Shown here: piece after piece, positions 4,117-10,839 of the stretch
Numbering within the stretch: position 1 is the first letter of the stretch
Layout of the letters: each line of letters starts with the position of its first letter
Assembly (NCBI GenBank): GCA_964388085.1
Contig: CAYLZW010000206.1
Coordinates: 1 to 10,839 of the forward strand
Source of the DNA: CAYLZW01 sp964388085
Lineage (GTDB): Bacteria > Myxococcota > UBA727 > CAYLZW01
Direction of reading: 5' to 3'
Length of the DNA stretch: 10,839 bases
Program-made: the position numbers and the translations under genes
Notes under the pieces: model-generated
The model's database searches: none
Seen by the model: the letters and a program-made list of their open reading frames with translations, nothing else
What the model was told of the DNA's origin: nothing

Positions 4117-6042
4117 ATGACGCGACGACGACGTTTCGGTTTCGAGCTCGGTGTGGTCCTGCTGTGGCTTTTGGGGTCTTTGGCGGCACACGCGCAGGAC
4201 GGTGGCCAGCCGAGCGCGGGCGATGGTGGCGCGGCGGACGGGCGTCTGCTTGAGGGAGAGCTGCTCGAAGGAGAGCTGCTCGAGGCGGAGCCGCTCGACG
4301 CGGGTCCGGTGGCGGCCGTGGATGCCGGTGCCACGTTCTCGTCGGAGCCGGAGCTCGCCGACGCTGGCGAGGAGGCGCGAACCGACGCTGAGCGGCCGGA
4401 GCCCGGGCGTGCTCCGCTGCACGATGGGCCGCCGAGACCGAGCGCGGCGGTCGCTGACGTCGCTGACGAGGTCGCCGAGGTCGCTGAGGTCGCTGAAGAC
4501 GCTGAGGTCGCTGAGGTCGCTGAGGTCGCTGAGGTCGCCGACACGGACGAGCCGGCGGCGACGCTGACCGAGCTCCCCGCGCGTCATCGCGGTGAGATCG
4601 TTCCACCTGCCCTTCCGCCGGAGCGCTGGTGGGTCACGCGCACGACGCTGTTGCTCTCCGCCGACGACCTGATGGGGTTCGAGACGCTGTGGAATCCCGG
4701 CCGTGACGCCGGCGACGATGATCATCTCCGGCGACCGAGCTTCGGAGCGACCGGGCACGTCGTCGCGTATGCGCGTGTCCCGACGGGCAGCTCACGGCTC
4801 GACATGGACGCCGCGCTCGCGGCGAGCGTGCCGCTCGGGGACGCCGCTGTCGGCGCCTTGCTCCCGGCCTACATCTTCGACGACGGCAGCTATCTGAAGC
4901 TGGCGTGGTCACCGTTCGAGGCGCGCGCCTCCGACGGAGGGCCCACGTTCTCGCTGACGCTCTTCCCGCTCCGCTCGGATCGTCTCCGGCTCGGCCAACT
5001 GCAAGACCTGACCTGGGGCGGGGACCCCATCTTCCTCACGCCCGGGCGAATGACGCCGGCGGTCCGCCTCGGCCTCGAGTGGTGGGACGCCTACGCGTTC
5101 GCCGCCGGCAAGATGGTGATGCTGCTCGACGAGGAGCCTGGGTTTTCGACAATCCGTCCCTTCGGCAGCGCGTTGGCGGGCGTCGGCGTCGACATCTTCG
5201 AGCTGCTCAACCTCGAGAGCGGCGCCGGTTGGTTCTCGCGCGGCCGGAGCCCCGTCCCCTGGACACAGGGCGAGCCGATGTCCGCCTTCGGCGTCTCGAG
5301 CCGCGCGACGCTGCACTTCGGTAGGAGCGCGGTCATCCAGCCCGACTACAGGATCCTCGCACGCGACCTCGCGCTGCTCGACGCCTCGCGCCTCGGCGCA
5401 GCGACGCCGGACCCGGACGACATCAATGGTCTGCTCTCGCTCGAGCACTCCTGGCTCGGAGGGAGCGTCCCCGCGCTCGACGAGCCCAGCATGGTGTTCG
5501 TGCCCACGCAGGCGCTCGCGCTCAGCGGGCGGCTCGAGGTGCAGGCCTTCTCCTTTTCGCTCGACGCCATCGTGCGCGAGGCTGCCTGGCGCTCGTATGG
5601 CGACCTGAGCTTGCTCCGCTCCGTGACGTACGACGACGGCGGCGAGCCCGAGCTGATCTTCGCTGGCAGCCTGGCCCTGCGCGTGCCGAGCCTCTGGACG
5701 ACGCTCGGGTTGTTCGCGTCGCTCGATCTGCCGGCCACGACGACGATCGCCAGCAGAGTCGTGGACACGCAGCCGACCACCGTGACGCTGCAAGACGATC
5801 GAGTGGCGCTGCTCCCAGGCGGCGAGCACAGGGGGTTGAACGCCACCGCCGGCCTGCTCGGACACGTCGAGCTCGGCCCGTTCCTCGGCCTGCTGCTCTC
5901 GCTCTCCACCACCGCCGACGGCAACGCGACGCGGCTGATCGACAACGAGAGCGGGATAGCGACACGAGAGCGCGTCACGACTTTCGGCCAGCCTTTCCTG
6001 CTCGACGCTGCGGCCACGGCCGTCTTGCAGCTACGCCTGTGA
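4117..6042 (+). CDS. Exported, probably outer-membrane, protein with repeat-rich linker
   Basis: The 641-residue product has a classical signal peptide (MTRRRRF, then core L-G-V-V-L-L-W-L-L-G-S-L-A, cut after A-H-A at 26). Residues 27 to about 148 are low complexity: a Gly/Asp/Ala start, three L-L-E-G/A-x-E units (44-58), an acidic stretch, and V-A-E/D triplets (112-142). From about 165 onward the sequence has long runs of alternating polar and hydrophobic residues with Asp/Gly turns, for example R-L-D-M-D-A-A-L-A-A-S-V-P-L and F-L-G-L-L-L-S-L-S-T-T-A, and it ends A-V-L-Q-L-R-L, consistent with a beta-barrel. No enzyme motif was seen and I do not recognise the family. The ATG is chosen over upstream starts (reading opens at 3745) because it begins the signal peptide and GGGAG (4107-4111) lies five bases before it. 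Its stop lies five bases from the stop of the converging leucine-rich-repeat gene. Confidence 0.8.
   Translation: MTRRRRFGFELGVVLLWLLGSLAAHAQDGGQPSAGDGGAADGRLLEGELLEGELLEAEPLDAGPVAAVDAGATFSSEPELADAGEEARTDAERPEPGRAPLHDGPPRPSAAVADVADEVAEVAEVAEDAEVAEVAEVAEVADTDEPAATLTELPARHRGEIVPPALPPERWWVTRTTLLLSADDLMGFETLWNPGRDAGDDDHLRRPSFGATGHVVAYARVPTGSSRLDMDAALAASVPLGDAAVGALLPAYIFDDGSYLKLAWSPFEARASDGGPTFSLTLFPLRSDRLRLGQLQDLTWGGDPIFLTPGRMTPAVRLGLEWWDAYAFAAGKMVMLLDEEPGFSTIRPFGSALAGVGVDIFELLNLESGAGWFSRGRSPVPWTQGEPMSAFGVSSRATLHFGRSAVIQPDYRILARDLALLDASRLGAATPDPDDINGLLSLEHSWLGGSVPALDEPSMVFVPTQALALSGRLEVQAFSFSLDAIVREAAWRSYGDLSLLRSVTYDDGGEPELIFAGSLALRVPSLWTTLGLFASLDLPATTTIASRVVDTQPTTVTLQDDRVALLPGGEHRGLNATAGLLGHVELGPFLGLLLSLSTTADGNATRLIDNESGIATRERVTTFGQPFLLDAAATAVLQLRL
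4246..4290 (+). repeat. 15-bp in-frame tandem repeat, three units (L-L-E-G-E)
   Basis: Three consecutive 15-bp units beginning CTGCT(T/C)GA code for L-L-E-G-E, L-L-E-G-E and L-L-E-A-E behind the signal peptide of the 641-residue protein; a degenerate fourth unit (P-L-D-A-G) follows. Confidence 0.85.
4450..4542 (+). repeat. 9-bp in-frame tandem repeat (V-A-E/V-A-D)
   Basis: Units of GTCGCTGAG and close variants code for V-A-D, V-A-D, E, then V-A-E three times, D-A-E, V-A-E three times and V-A-D. Units at 4507-4533 are identical at base level, suggesting recent expansion. Length change by slippage would keep the frame. Confidence 0.9.
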
Positions 6043-6047
6043 CCGGC

Positions 6048-6788
6048 TCAGGCCGCCGGTAGCCCGAGGCGCGCGCGGTTTCGCGCCACGTGGCCCTTCA
6101 GGTACTCGCGGTGCGCCTCGTTCACGCTCGTGCCCTCGACGCGCGCGACGACGAGGTTCGGCATCTCGTACAGCACCGAGATGTCGCTGATGGGGTTCTC
6201 TCCCGCATAGATCTCGCGCATGTGCGTCATGCCCGCGAGCGGGGAGAGATCACCGACGTAGTTGCGGTAGAGGTTCAGCACCTCCATGTGCCGCATGCCC
6301 GCGAGCGGCGTCAGATCGTCGATGAGGTTCGACGAGATCGACAGCTCCTTCACGTTCGTCAGGCGACGCAGCGGCTCGAGGTCGTCGATGATGTTGAAGC
6401 GCAGGTGCAGCACCTCGAGGCCGGTGAGCTTGCGCAGCGGCCGGATGTCCTCGATGTCGTTGTCGAACAGCGTCAGGCTCTTGAGGCTCGTCATGGTCTG
6501 CAGGAACGCGATCTCGGAGCACTGGTTCAGCCCGAGGTGCAGCTCCTGAATGTGCTGGAGCTTGGCCAGCGGGCGACCGTCCTGGACCTCGTTCAGGTGC
6601 AGATCGACGCGGAGCAGGTTGCGGAGCTGCTCGATGCCGTCGAGCTCTCTGATGCCGCTCTGGAAACACCGCAGCTCGTCGATGCTGTCCACGCGCATCT
6701 TGGCGGTCTCGCGTACGCAGCGCGCGAGCTTCTCGTCGGCGAAGCGCAGCCCGTAGGCGGCGCGGGGATCGAACGTGTCAGGCGTCAT
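6048..6788 (-). CDS. Leucine-rich-repeat protein, internalin-like 22-residue repeats
   Basis: The 246-residue product has an N-terminal helical cap (about 12-44, with F-A-D-E-K-L-A-R-C-V-R-E as in other internalin-type LRR proteins) and then about eight repeats of 22 residues (about 45-220) of the form D-L-x-P-L-x-x-L-T-x-L-x-x-L-x-L-x-x-N-x-I. A helical, basic tail closes it (Y-L-K-G-H-V-A-R-N-R-A-R). Such solenoids bind other proteins; no catalytic domain is attached. No signal peptide or membrane segment is seen, so it is probably cytoplasmic, unlike its neighbours. The ATG at 6788 overlaps the last 11 bases of the upstream surface-protein gene, suggesting re-initiation by terminating ribosomes since no Shine-Dalgarno is evident; a GTG at 6797 in the same frame is the alternative start. 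Repeats six and seven (L-T/S-P-L-A-G-M) are nearly alike and probably a recent duplication. Confidence 0.88.
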   Translation of the reverse strand: MTPDTFDPRAAYGLRFADEKLARCVRETAKMRVDSIDELRCFQSGIRELDGIEQLRNLLRVDLHLNEVQDGRPLAKLQHIQELHLGLNQCSEIAFLQTMTSLKSLTLFDNDIEDIRPLRKLTGLEVLHLRFNIIDDLEPLRRLTNVKELSISSNLIDDLTPLAGMRHMEVLNLYRNYVGDLSPLAGMTHMREIYAGENPISDISVLYEMPNLVVARVEGTSVNEAHREYLKGHVARNRARLGLPAA

Positions 6789-9021
6789 GCCCGGCACTGT
6801 ACGACGCCGGCGCGGCCCTGTGCGTCCGGCGCCGCGCGCTCAGCAAGAGGCCGAGCGCCAGCACCAGGCCGAGGCTGAGCGGCGCGCCGCGCGGGCTGAC
6901 CTCACCGCTGGCGCAGTCGAGGGAGCTGCCGTCGTCGTCGTCCCCCTCGTCGTCATCGGCCTCGTCGGCGTCGCCGTTCGGATCCGCGGGCGGGTCGGGC
7001 GGTAGGCAGACGGCGAGGTCGTCCGGGTCCACCTCCGTCGCGCAGACGTGCGTCACGCAGCTCTCGACGCCGGCGCCGGCGGCGCAGTCGAGGTCCATGC
7101 TGTTGCAGCCGCAGTTGCAGACGCCGTCGCCGTACGCGTCCGCGCCGCAGATCCAGCCCGGCGGCGGCACGAGGCACTCTGCGATGTCTCCGTCCACCAG
7201 GCGGCCGCCTTGAACGCCACCTTGGGCGCCGCCGCCACACCACGTGAACGAGCAGTCCGCCGCGCTCGCGCCTTCGCCGCAGTCGGGGTCGAGCGCAGCG
7301 CAGCCGCAGTCGCAGACGTCGTCGCCGGCCGCGAAGCGATCCGCCTCGCAGGCCCACTCTTCGGGCGGCCACCAGCAGCGGCTGACATCGTCGGGATGCG
7401 CCATGCCGCCTGGGCTCGTCGGGCTGCCGGAGCACCAGACGGCCTCGCAGGCCTCGGCCCCGGGATCGGTCGGACAGTCGGGATCGACGGCGCCACAGCC
7501 ACAGTCACACGAGCCATAGCTGCCATAACGCCAATGGGGACAATGCCATTGCTCCGGGACCGAGCCCTCCCCCACGCGCACGAGGACGTTCAGCTCCGCC
7601 GCCGCGTGGTTCTTGCCGAGCAGACGAATGCGCGTCGGATAATCGCCCGGCGGCAGGTCGCCGTTGACCACGAGCTCGATGGCCCGCGCTTCGCCGGGCT
7701 CGAGCCAGGCGGGATAGGGCTCCGGCGGCGGCGGCGGCTCCGGACAGCCGAAGATACAGAACAGCCCCTCGAGGAAGCTCGCGAAGGCGTCGACCAGGAT
7801 GGCCCCGGGCAGGAGCGCGATGCTCGCGAGCGCGACGATGGGGGCCGCCCAGCCGGACGCGGCGATGACGTCGAAGATCAAGCCGACGAAGCTCGGCAGG
7901 TTCTGGTCGACGACCACCTGCACGGTCTCGACACCGACGCAGCCCTCGACCTCGATGCCGGCGAAGAGCGCGTCGTGCTCGAAGCCCGCCTCGCGGACGG
8001 CGGCGTGCAGATAGACCATGTCGTTCTCGTCCACCTGGACGTAGGCGGTAGCCGCTTTCGCCTCGAGGGAGGCGGACAGGAGCGGACCCTCGTCGTCGAG
8101 CGCCTGGGTCACGAGCACGTCGTCGGCAAAGACGCCGCCGGCGCCGACCAGCACCGGCCCACCCCGCACGAGCACCACCTTGGGCGCGCTCGCGAGCGCG
8201 ACGCCATCGACGATCAAGTCGCCGGCGGTGAAGTCGCCCGCCAAGCCGATCTTTTCGCCCGCGACGCTGAACGTGTCGGCCTCGAGCAGCAGGGCGTGCT
8301 CGCCGCCGCTCGAGGCCGCGCGCGTCTGCACGGCGCCCGCGCTCTCGACGACGATGGGCCCGCTGAGCGCGATCTCTCCGGACGTCGTCAGCAGCACCGC
8401 CCGCGTGTAACCGGACAGCGTCGTCCCCGAGAGGGACAACGCGGCGGTGGACAGCGTCTGCGCGGCCGCCTCGGCGTCGGCCCAGTCGTCGGGCAGGTCG
8501 AGCGTCAGGCCGGCGCCGCTCACCAGCGCGGGAGCTGCGCTGACGACGAGGGCGGGCGCAGCGGCGGTCGAGAGCGTGCGGACCGCGAGCGGCGCGGACA
8601 ACGTCGCTCCGCTGACGGCGATGCGCGGCCCTTGGAGAATGAGCGTGCCGGTCTCCGCGCCCACCGTCGCGTCAGGGAGGAAGAGATAATCGAGCCCCGT
8701 CCCCTGCTGCAGCACGATGGCGCTGAAGCTCTGCCCGGCCGCGACGACGAGACCCTGGCCGGTCACGTGAAGGTCCGCGCCCTCGAGCGCGAAGCTCGCT
8801 TCGCTGCCGAACGCGCCGTGCGCGGCGGCCTCCGCCTCCCACTGCGGGACGAGAAGGGACGGCGCCATGATCGGACCCGGCCGCCAATCGTCCTCGAGCG
8901 CGCAGCCTGCCGATCCGCCGTCCGGTCCCGCGTCGCTCTGGGCCCGCGCGCTCGTCGTCGTCACGGTCACGGCCGCCAGCGACGCCACCAGCGTGAAGCA
9001 CAAGGTAGGGAGATGGCGCAT
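6778..9021 (-). CDS. Large surface protein with cysteine-rich repeats and MYXO-CTERM-like tail
   Basis: The 747-residue product has a signal peptide (1-27, cut after A-R-A). Residues about 40-370 are Ala/Val/Leu/Gly/Ser-rich with repeated short strands (G-L-V-V-A-A-G, L-I-L-Q-G-P-R-I-A-V-S-G), perhaps a beta-helix or adhesin-like fold. A hydrophobic stretch of about 45 residues (about 380-425) and a Pro-rich hinge (P-E-P-P-P-P-P-E-P) follow, then a small beta-domain. Residues about 497-683 hold three cysteine-rich repeats of about 60 residues, each with C-D/N-C-G-C, then D-P/L-D-C, then further single cysteines. After an Asp-rich linker comes Cys703, a 16-residue hydrophobic segment (714-729) and R-R-R (730-732), the layout of the MYXO-CTERM sorting signal although with one cysteine and a 15-residue tail. 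Family knowledge: such tails mark proteins for surface display in myxobacteria. The start at 9021 begins the signal peptide; 9081 adds 20 residues. It overlaps the LRR gene downstream. Confidence 0.82.
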   Translation of the reverse strand: MRHLPTLCFTLVASLAAVTVTTTSARAQSDAGPDGGSAGCALEDDWRPGPIMAPSLLVPQWEAEAAAHGAFGSEASFALEGADLHVTGQGLVVAAGQSFSAIVLQQGTGLDYLFLPDATVGAETGTLILQGPRIAVSGATLSAPLAVRTLSTAAAPALVVSAAPALVSGAGLTLDLPDDWADAEAAAQTLSTAALSLSGTTLSGYTRAVLLTTSGEIALSGPIVVESAGAVQTRAASSGGEHALLLEADTFSVAGEKIGLAGDFTAGDLIVDGVALASAPKVVLVRGGPVLVGAGGVFADDVLVTQALDDEGPLLSASLEAKAATAYVQVDENDMVYLHAAVREAGFEHDALFAGIEVEGCVGVETVQVVVDQNLPSFVGLIFDVIAASGWAAPIVALASIALLPGAILVDAFASFLEGLFCIFGCPEPPPPPEPYPAWLEPGEARAIELVVNGDLPPGDYPTRIRLLGKNHAAAELNVLVRVGEGSVPEQWHCPHWRYGSYGSCDCGCGAVDPDCPTDPGAEACEAVWCSGSPTSPGGMAHPDDVSRCWWPPEEWACEADRFAAGDDVCDCGCAALDPDCGEGASAADCSFTWCGGGAQGGVQGGRLVDGDIAECLVPPPGWICGADAYGDGVCNCGCNSMDLDCAAGAGVESCVTHVCATEVDPDDLAVCLPPDPPADPNGDADEADDDEGDDDDGSSLDCASGEVSPRGAPLSLGLVLALGLLLSARRRTHRAAPASYSAGHDA
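7030..7535 (-). repeat. Three cysteine-rich protein repeats within the surface protein
   Basis: The coding sequence repeats a cassette three times: C-D-C-G-C-G-A-V-D-P-D-C, C-D-C-G-C-A-A-L-D-P-D-C and C-N-C-G-C-N-S-M-D-L-D-C, each followed by a further C-x4-7-C and a downstream cysteine before a P-P-x-x-W or similar break. Similar modules are frequent in myxobacterial secreted proteins. Confidence 0.75.
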
Positions 9022-9034
9022 GCGGGCCCCCGGC

Positions 9035-9050
9035 GAGCGACCCTTCGCTC
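9035..9050 (-). promoter_or_regulatory. Short perfect hairpin in the leader of the surface-protein gene
   Basis: Read leftward, GAGCGA-AGGG-TCGCTC is a six-pair stem with loop AGGG, 13 bases before the ATG at 9021. It may affect translation of the leader or be chance in GC-rich DNA. Confidence 0.3.
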
Positions 9051-9154
9051 GTGTGGAGGTTCGCACAGGCGCAAGGTGCATGCCGTCGCCGCACCGCGCT
9101 GCGTCACGTCGATACGGCAGGCACGACGGCGCCCGGACGAGTCACGACGCCTAC

Positions 9155-9170
9155 GCGCGGCACACCGCGC
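9155..9170 (-). terminator. Possible terminator hairpin after the small membrane protein gene
   Basis: GCGCGG and CCGCGC form a six-pair stem with a four-base loop, starting 28 bases past the stop at 9199. There is no T-run. The remaining part of this 177-base gap must hold the promoter of the surface-protein gene, but I see no clear -35/-10 pair. Confidence 0.35.
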
Positions 9171-9198
9171 TCACACCAGACGCCGCCGACGGTGGACC

Positions 9199-9501
9199 TC
9201 AGGCGACGCCGGCGCGGACGGTGAATGTGGCGAGCTCGTCCTCGGCGTTCTTCAGATTCGTCTTCGCCTGCTTCAAGTGGAAGTAGCTCGAGTACGTGCC
9301 GACGCCCCAGAAGATGAGCCAGCCGACGAAGATCCAGGCCGCGTACCAGGGGCCGCCGATGAACCCGATCGGCCACGTCGTGAGCGCCAGCGCGACGAAC
9401 CATTTGAGGCGGCGCTTCTCCTTGAGGATCTGCTCGAGGCGCGCCGCGCGCACCTCCACCTTGCGTTCGAGCCGCTCGCGCGATTCCGCCAACTCCGTCA
9501 T
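9199..9501 (-). CDS. Small membrane protein with N-terminal coiled coil and two transmembrane helices
   Basis: The 100-residue product has a charged helical N-terminus (1-33, Glu/Arg/Leu-rich, likely a coiled coil), two hydrophobic segments (about 34-50, W-F-V-A-L-A-L-T-T-W-P-I-G-F-I-G-G, and 52-74, Trp/Tyr-rich) separated by G-P-W, and a charged helical C-terminus. The arrangement resembles the 2TM-domain proteins in which both ends face the cytoplasm, but I cannot name a family with certainty. It begins 33 bases after the stop of the phosphoenolpyruvate carboxykinase gene on the same strand, so the two are probably co-transcribed. No strong Shine-Dalgarno is seen before the ATG. Codon use and the consistent amphipathic pattern make it a real gene. 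Confidence 0.8.
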   Translation of the reverse strand: MTELAESRERLERKVEVRAARLEQILKEKRRLKWFVALALTTWPIGFIGGPWYAAWIFVGWLIFWGVGTYSSYFHLKQAKTNLKNAEDELATFTVRAGVA

Positions 9502-9534
9502 GTCTCGTCCGCTCGCTCGCCTACGCTGCTCGGC

Positions 9535-10839
9535 TCAGCCCACGCGCGGGCCGGCCGCGCGCACCGCCTCGCTCACCTTCTCGACGTAGGGGCGGAAATT
9601 CTCGTGGAAGCGCTTGGCGAGGTCGGTCGCCTTCTTGTCGTAAGCGGCGCCGTCCTTCCAGGTCTTGCGCGGGTCGAGGAGGTCCGGCTGCACGCCCGGA
9701 CACGAGGTCGGGATCTCGAGGCCGAAGATGGGGTCGGTGACCGTCTCCACGTCGTCGAGCGCGCCGTCGAGCGCCGCGTGCAGCATGGCACGCGTGGCGG
9801 GCAGCGCCATGCGATCGCCGGTGCCGTAGGGGCCACCGGTCCAGCCGGTGTTGAGCAGCCAGACGCGGACGCCGTGCTTCTCGATCTTGTCGCCCAGCAT
9901 CTTCGCGTACACCGTCGGATCGAGCGGCATGAACGGCGCGCCGAAGCAGGCCGAGAACGTCGCGGTGGGCTCGGTGACCCCCATCTCGGTGCCGGCCACC
10001 TTCGCGGTGTAGCCGCAGAGGAACCAGTACATCGCCTGCTCCTTCGAGAGCTTGGCGACGGGCGGCAAGACGCCGAAGGCGTCCGCGGTGAGCATGACGA
10101 TGTCGGACGGGTGTGAGCCCTTGCCCTCGGGGGCGACGTTCGGGATGGCCACGAGCGGATAGGCGGCGCGCGTGTTCTCGGTGATGCTGTCGTCGGACAG
10201 ATCGAGGCGGCGGCGCACGGTGTCGAGCGCGACGTTCTCGAGCACGGTGCCGAAGCGCCGCGTGGTCTGCCAGATCTCCGGCTCCGTCTTCGGGTTCAAG
10301 CGAATGACCTTCGCGTAGCAGCCGCCCTCGATGTTGAAGACGCCGTCGTCGCTCCAGCCGTGCTCGTCGTCGCCGATGAGGTGACGCTCGGGATCGGCCG
10401 ACAGCGTCGTCTTGCCGGTGCCCGAGAGCCCGAAGAAGATGGCGCTCTTGCCCTCGCTCTTGCCCTTGGTGCCGATGTTCGCCGACGCGTGCATGGTGAG
10501 CACGCCCTTCTGCGGCAAATAATAGTTCATGGCGCTGAACACGGACTTCTTGATCTCGCCCGCGTATTGCGTGCCGCCGATGAGCACGACGCCCTTGCCG
10601 AAGTTCACGCCGATGAAGGTCTCCGAGCGCGTGTCGTCGGTCTCGGGGTTCGCGAACAGACCCGGCGCGTGCAGCACGGTGAACTCGGGCCGGTGCACGG
10701 CGAGCTCCTCGTCGGTCGGGCGAATGAACATGGCGCGGCAGAACAGCGCGTGCCAGGCGTTCTCGGTGACGACGCGCACCGGCATGCGGTAGCGCTCGTC
10801 GGCGCCCGCGTAGACGTCCATCACGTAGACGTCGCGGTT
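9535..10839 (-). CDS. pckA: Phosphoenolpyruvate carboxykinase (ATP), N-terminus beyond the right edge
   Basis: The visible 434 residues are the C-terminal four fifths of ATP-dependent phosphoenolpyruvate carboxykinase (EC 4.1.1.49), which turns oxaloacetate and ATP into phosphoenolpyruvate, ADP and CO2, the first step of gluconeogenesis. The frame stays open to 10839, with D-V-Y-V-M-D-V-Y-A-G-A-D at the edge, so about 100 residues are missing and the apparent ATG at 10824 is internal. Hallmarks seen in order: R-S-E-T-F-I-G-V-N-F-G; Y-A-G-E-I-K-K-S-V-F with the metal-binding lysine pair region; M-H-A-S-A-N with the catalytic His; the P-loop G-L-S-G-T-G-K-T-T (near 10405-10431); the metal-binding I-G-D-D-E-H-G-W; E-N-T-R-A-A-Y-P; and T-G-W-T-G-G-P-Y-G-x-G-x-R. 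All key residues are present, so the enzyme should be active. It is the upstream gene of the pair with the small membrane protein. Confidence 0.98.
   Translation of the reverse strand, partial: NRDVYVMDVYAGADERYRMPVRVVTENAWHALFCRAMFIRPTDEELAVHRPEFTVLHAPGLFANPETDDTRSETFIGVNFGKGVVLIGGTQYAGEIKKSVFSAMNYYLPQKGVLTMHASANIGTKGKSEGKSAIFFGLSGTGKTTLSADPERHLIGDDEHGWSDDGVFNIEGGCYAKVIRLNPKTEPEIWQTTRRFGTVLENVALDTVRRRLDLSDDSITENTRAAYPLVAIPNVAPEGKGSHPSDIVMLTADAFGVLPPVAKLSKEQAMYWFLCGYTAKVAGTEMGVTEPTATFSACFGAPFMPLDPTVYAKMLGDKIEKHGVRVWLLNTGWTGGPYGTGDRMALPATRAMLHAALDGALDDVETVTDPIFGLEIPTSCPGVQPDLLDPRKTWKDGAAYDKKATDLAKRFHENFRPYVEKVSEAVRAAGPRVG

Noticed and set aside
3338..4606. A minus-strand frame with a striking R-P-Q-R-P-Q repeat
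   Set aside because: The repeat is the reverse-strand reading of the V-A-E coding minisatellite in the plus-strand exported protein; the frame also crosses the lipoprotein gene.
7048..10116. A 1022-codon open frame on the plus strand across the surface-protein, small membrane-protein and pckA genes
   Set aside because: It lies antisense to three well-supported genes, its translation is Arg/Ala/Asp/His-rich without any motif, and long antisense frames are expected at this GC content.
1..10839. tRNA, rRNA, insertion sequences and attachment sites
   Set aside because: No tRNA-like cloverleaf with CCA-end arms, no rRNA-like stretch, no transposase-like frame and no terminal inverted repeats with target duplication were recognised.

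Overview
The window is very GC-rich. It carries ten protein genes, two of them cut by the window edges, and I recognise no RNA gene, transposon or CRISPR array. Several traits point to a myxobacterium-like member of Myxococcota: many exported proteins with Pro/Ala/Glu linkers, a surface protein with cysteine repeats of the C-x-C-G-C...D-x-D-C type and a Cys-hydrophobic-Arg C-terminal tail like the MYXO-CTERM sorting signal, and planctomycete-type c-cytochrome lipoproteins. The phylum is an inference from style and family content, not from a marker alignment.

Left block (1-2388, minus strand): three genes that look like one transcription unit. They are a lipoprotein with two CxxCH heme sites (2388-1699), an outer-membrane beta-barrel with a two-heme cytochrome head fused to its N-terminus (1702-314, start overlapping the previous stop by four bases), and the start of an exported protein with a 12-bp tandem repeat (274-1, cut by the edge). 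The first two genes look like an electron-transfer module across the outer membrane and are the most interesting part of the window.

Centre-left (2530-3229, plus strand): two housekeeping genes, a dodecin (flavin-binding protein) and a stand-alone ribosomal protein S14 of the cysteine-poor type, followed by a good hairpin terminator. Centre (3470-6042, plus strand): an uncharacterised lipoprotein and a 641-residue exported, probably outer-membrane, protein with in-frame repeats behind its signal peptide. The latter converges on the next minus-strand gene with a gap of only five bases.

Right block (minus strand): ATP-type phosphoenolpyruvate carboxykinase (from beyond the right edge to 9535), a small two-helix membrane protein 33 bases downstream (9501-9199), a 747-residue surface protein (9021-6778), and a leucine-rich-repeat protein whose start overlaps the end of the surface protein gene (6788-6048).

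Of the ten genes, five are clearly exported (three secreted or barrel proteins, two lipoproteins), a sixth (the partial gene at 274-1) has a signal-peptide-like start, and one is an inner-membrane protein. The region is therefore mostly cell-envelope accessory content around three core genes (dodecin, rpsN, pckA).
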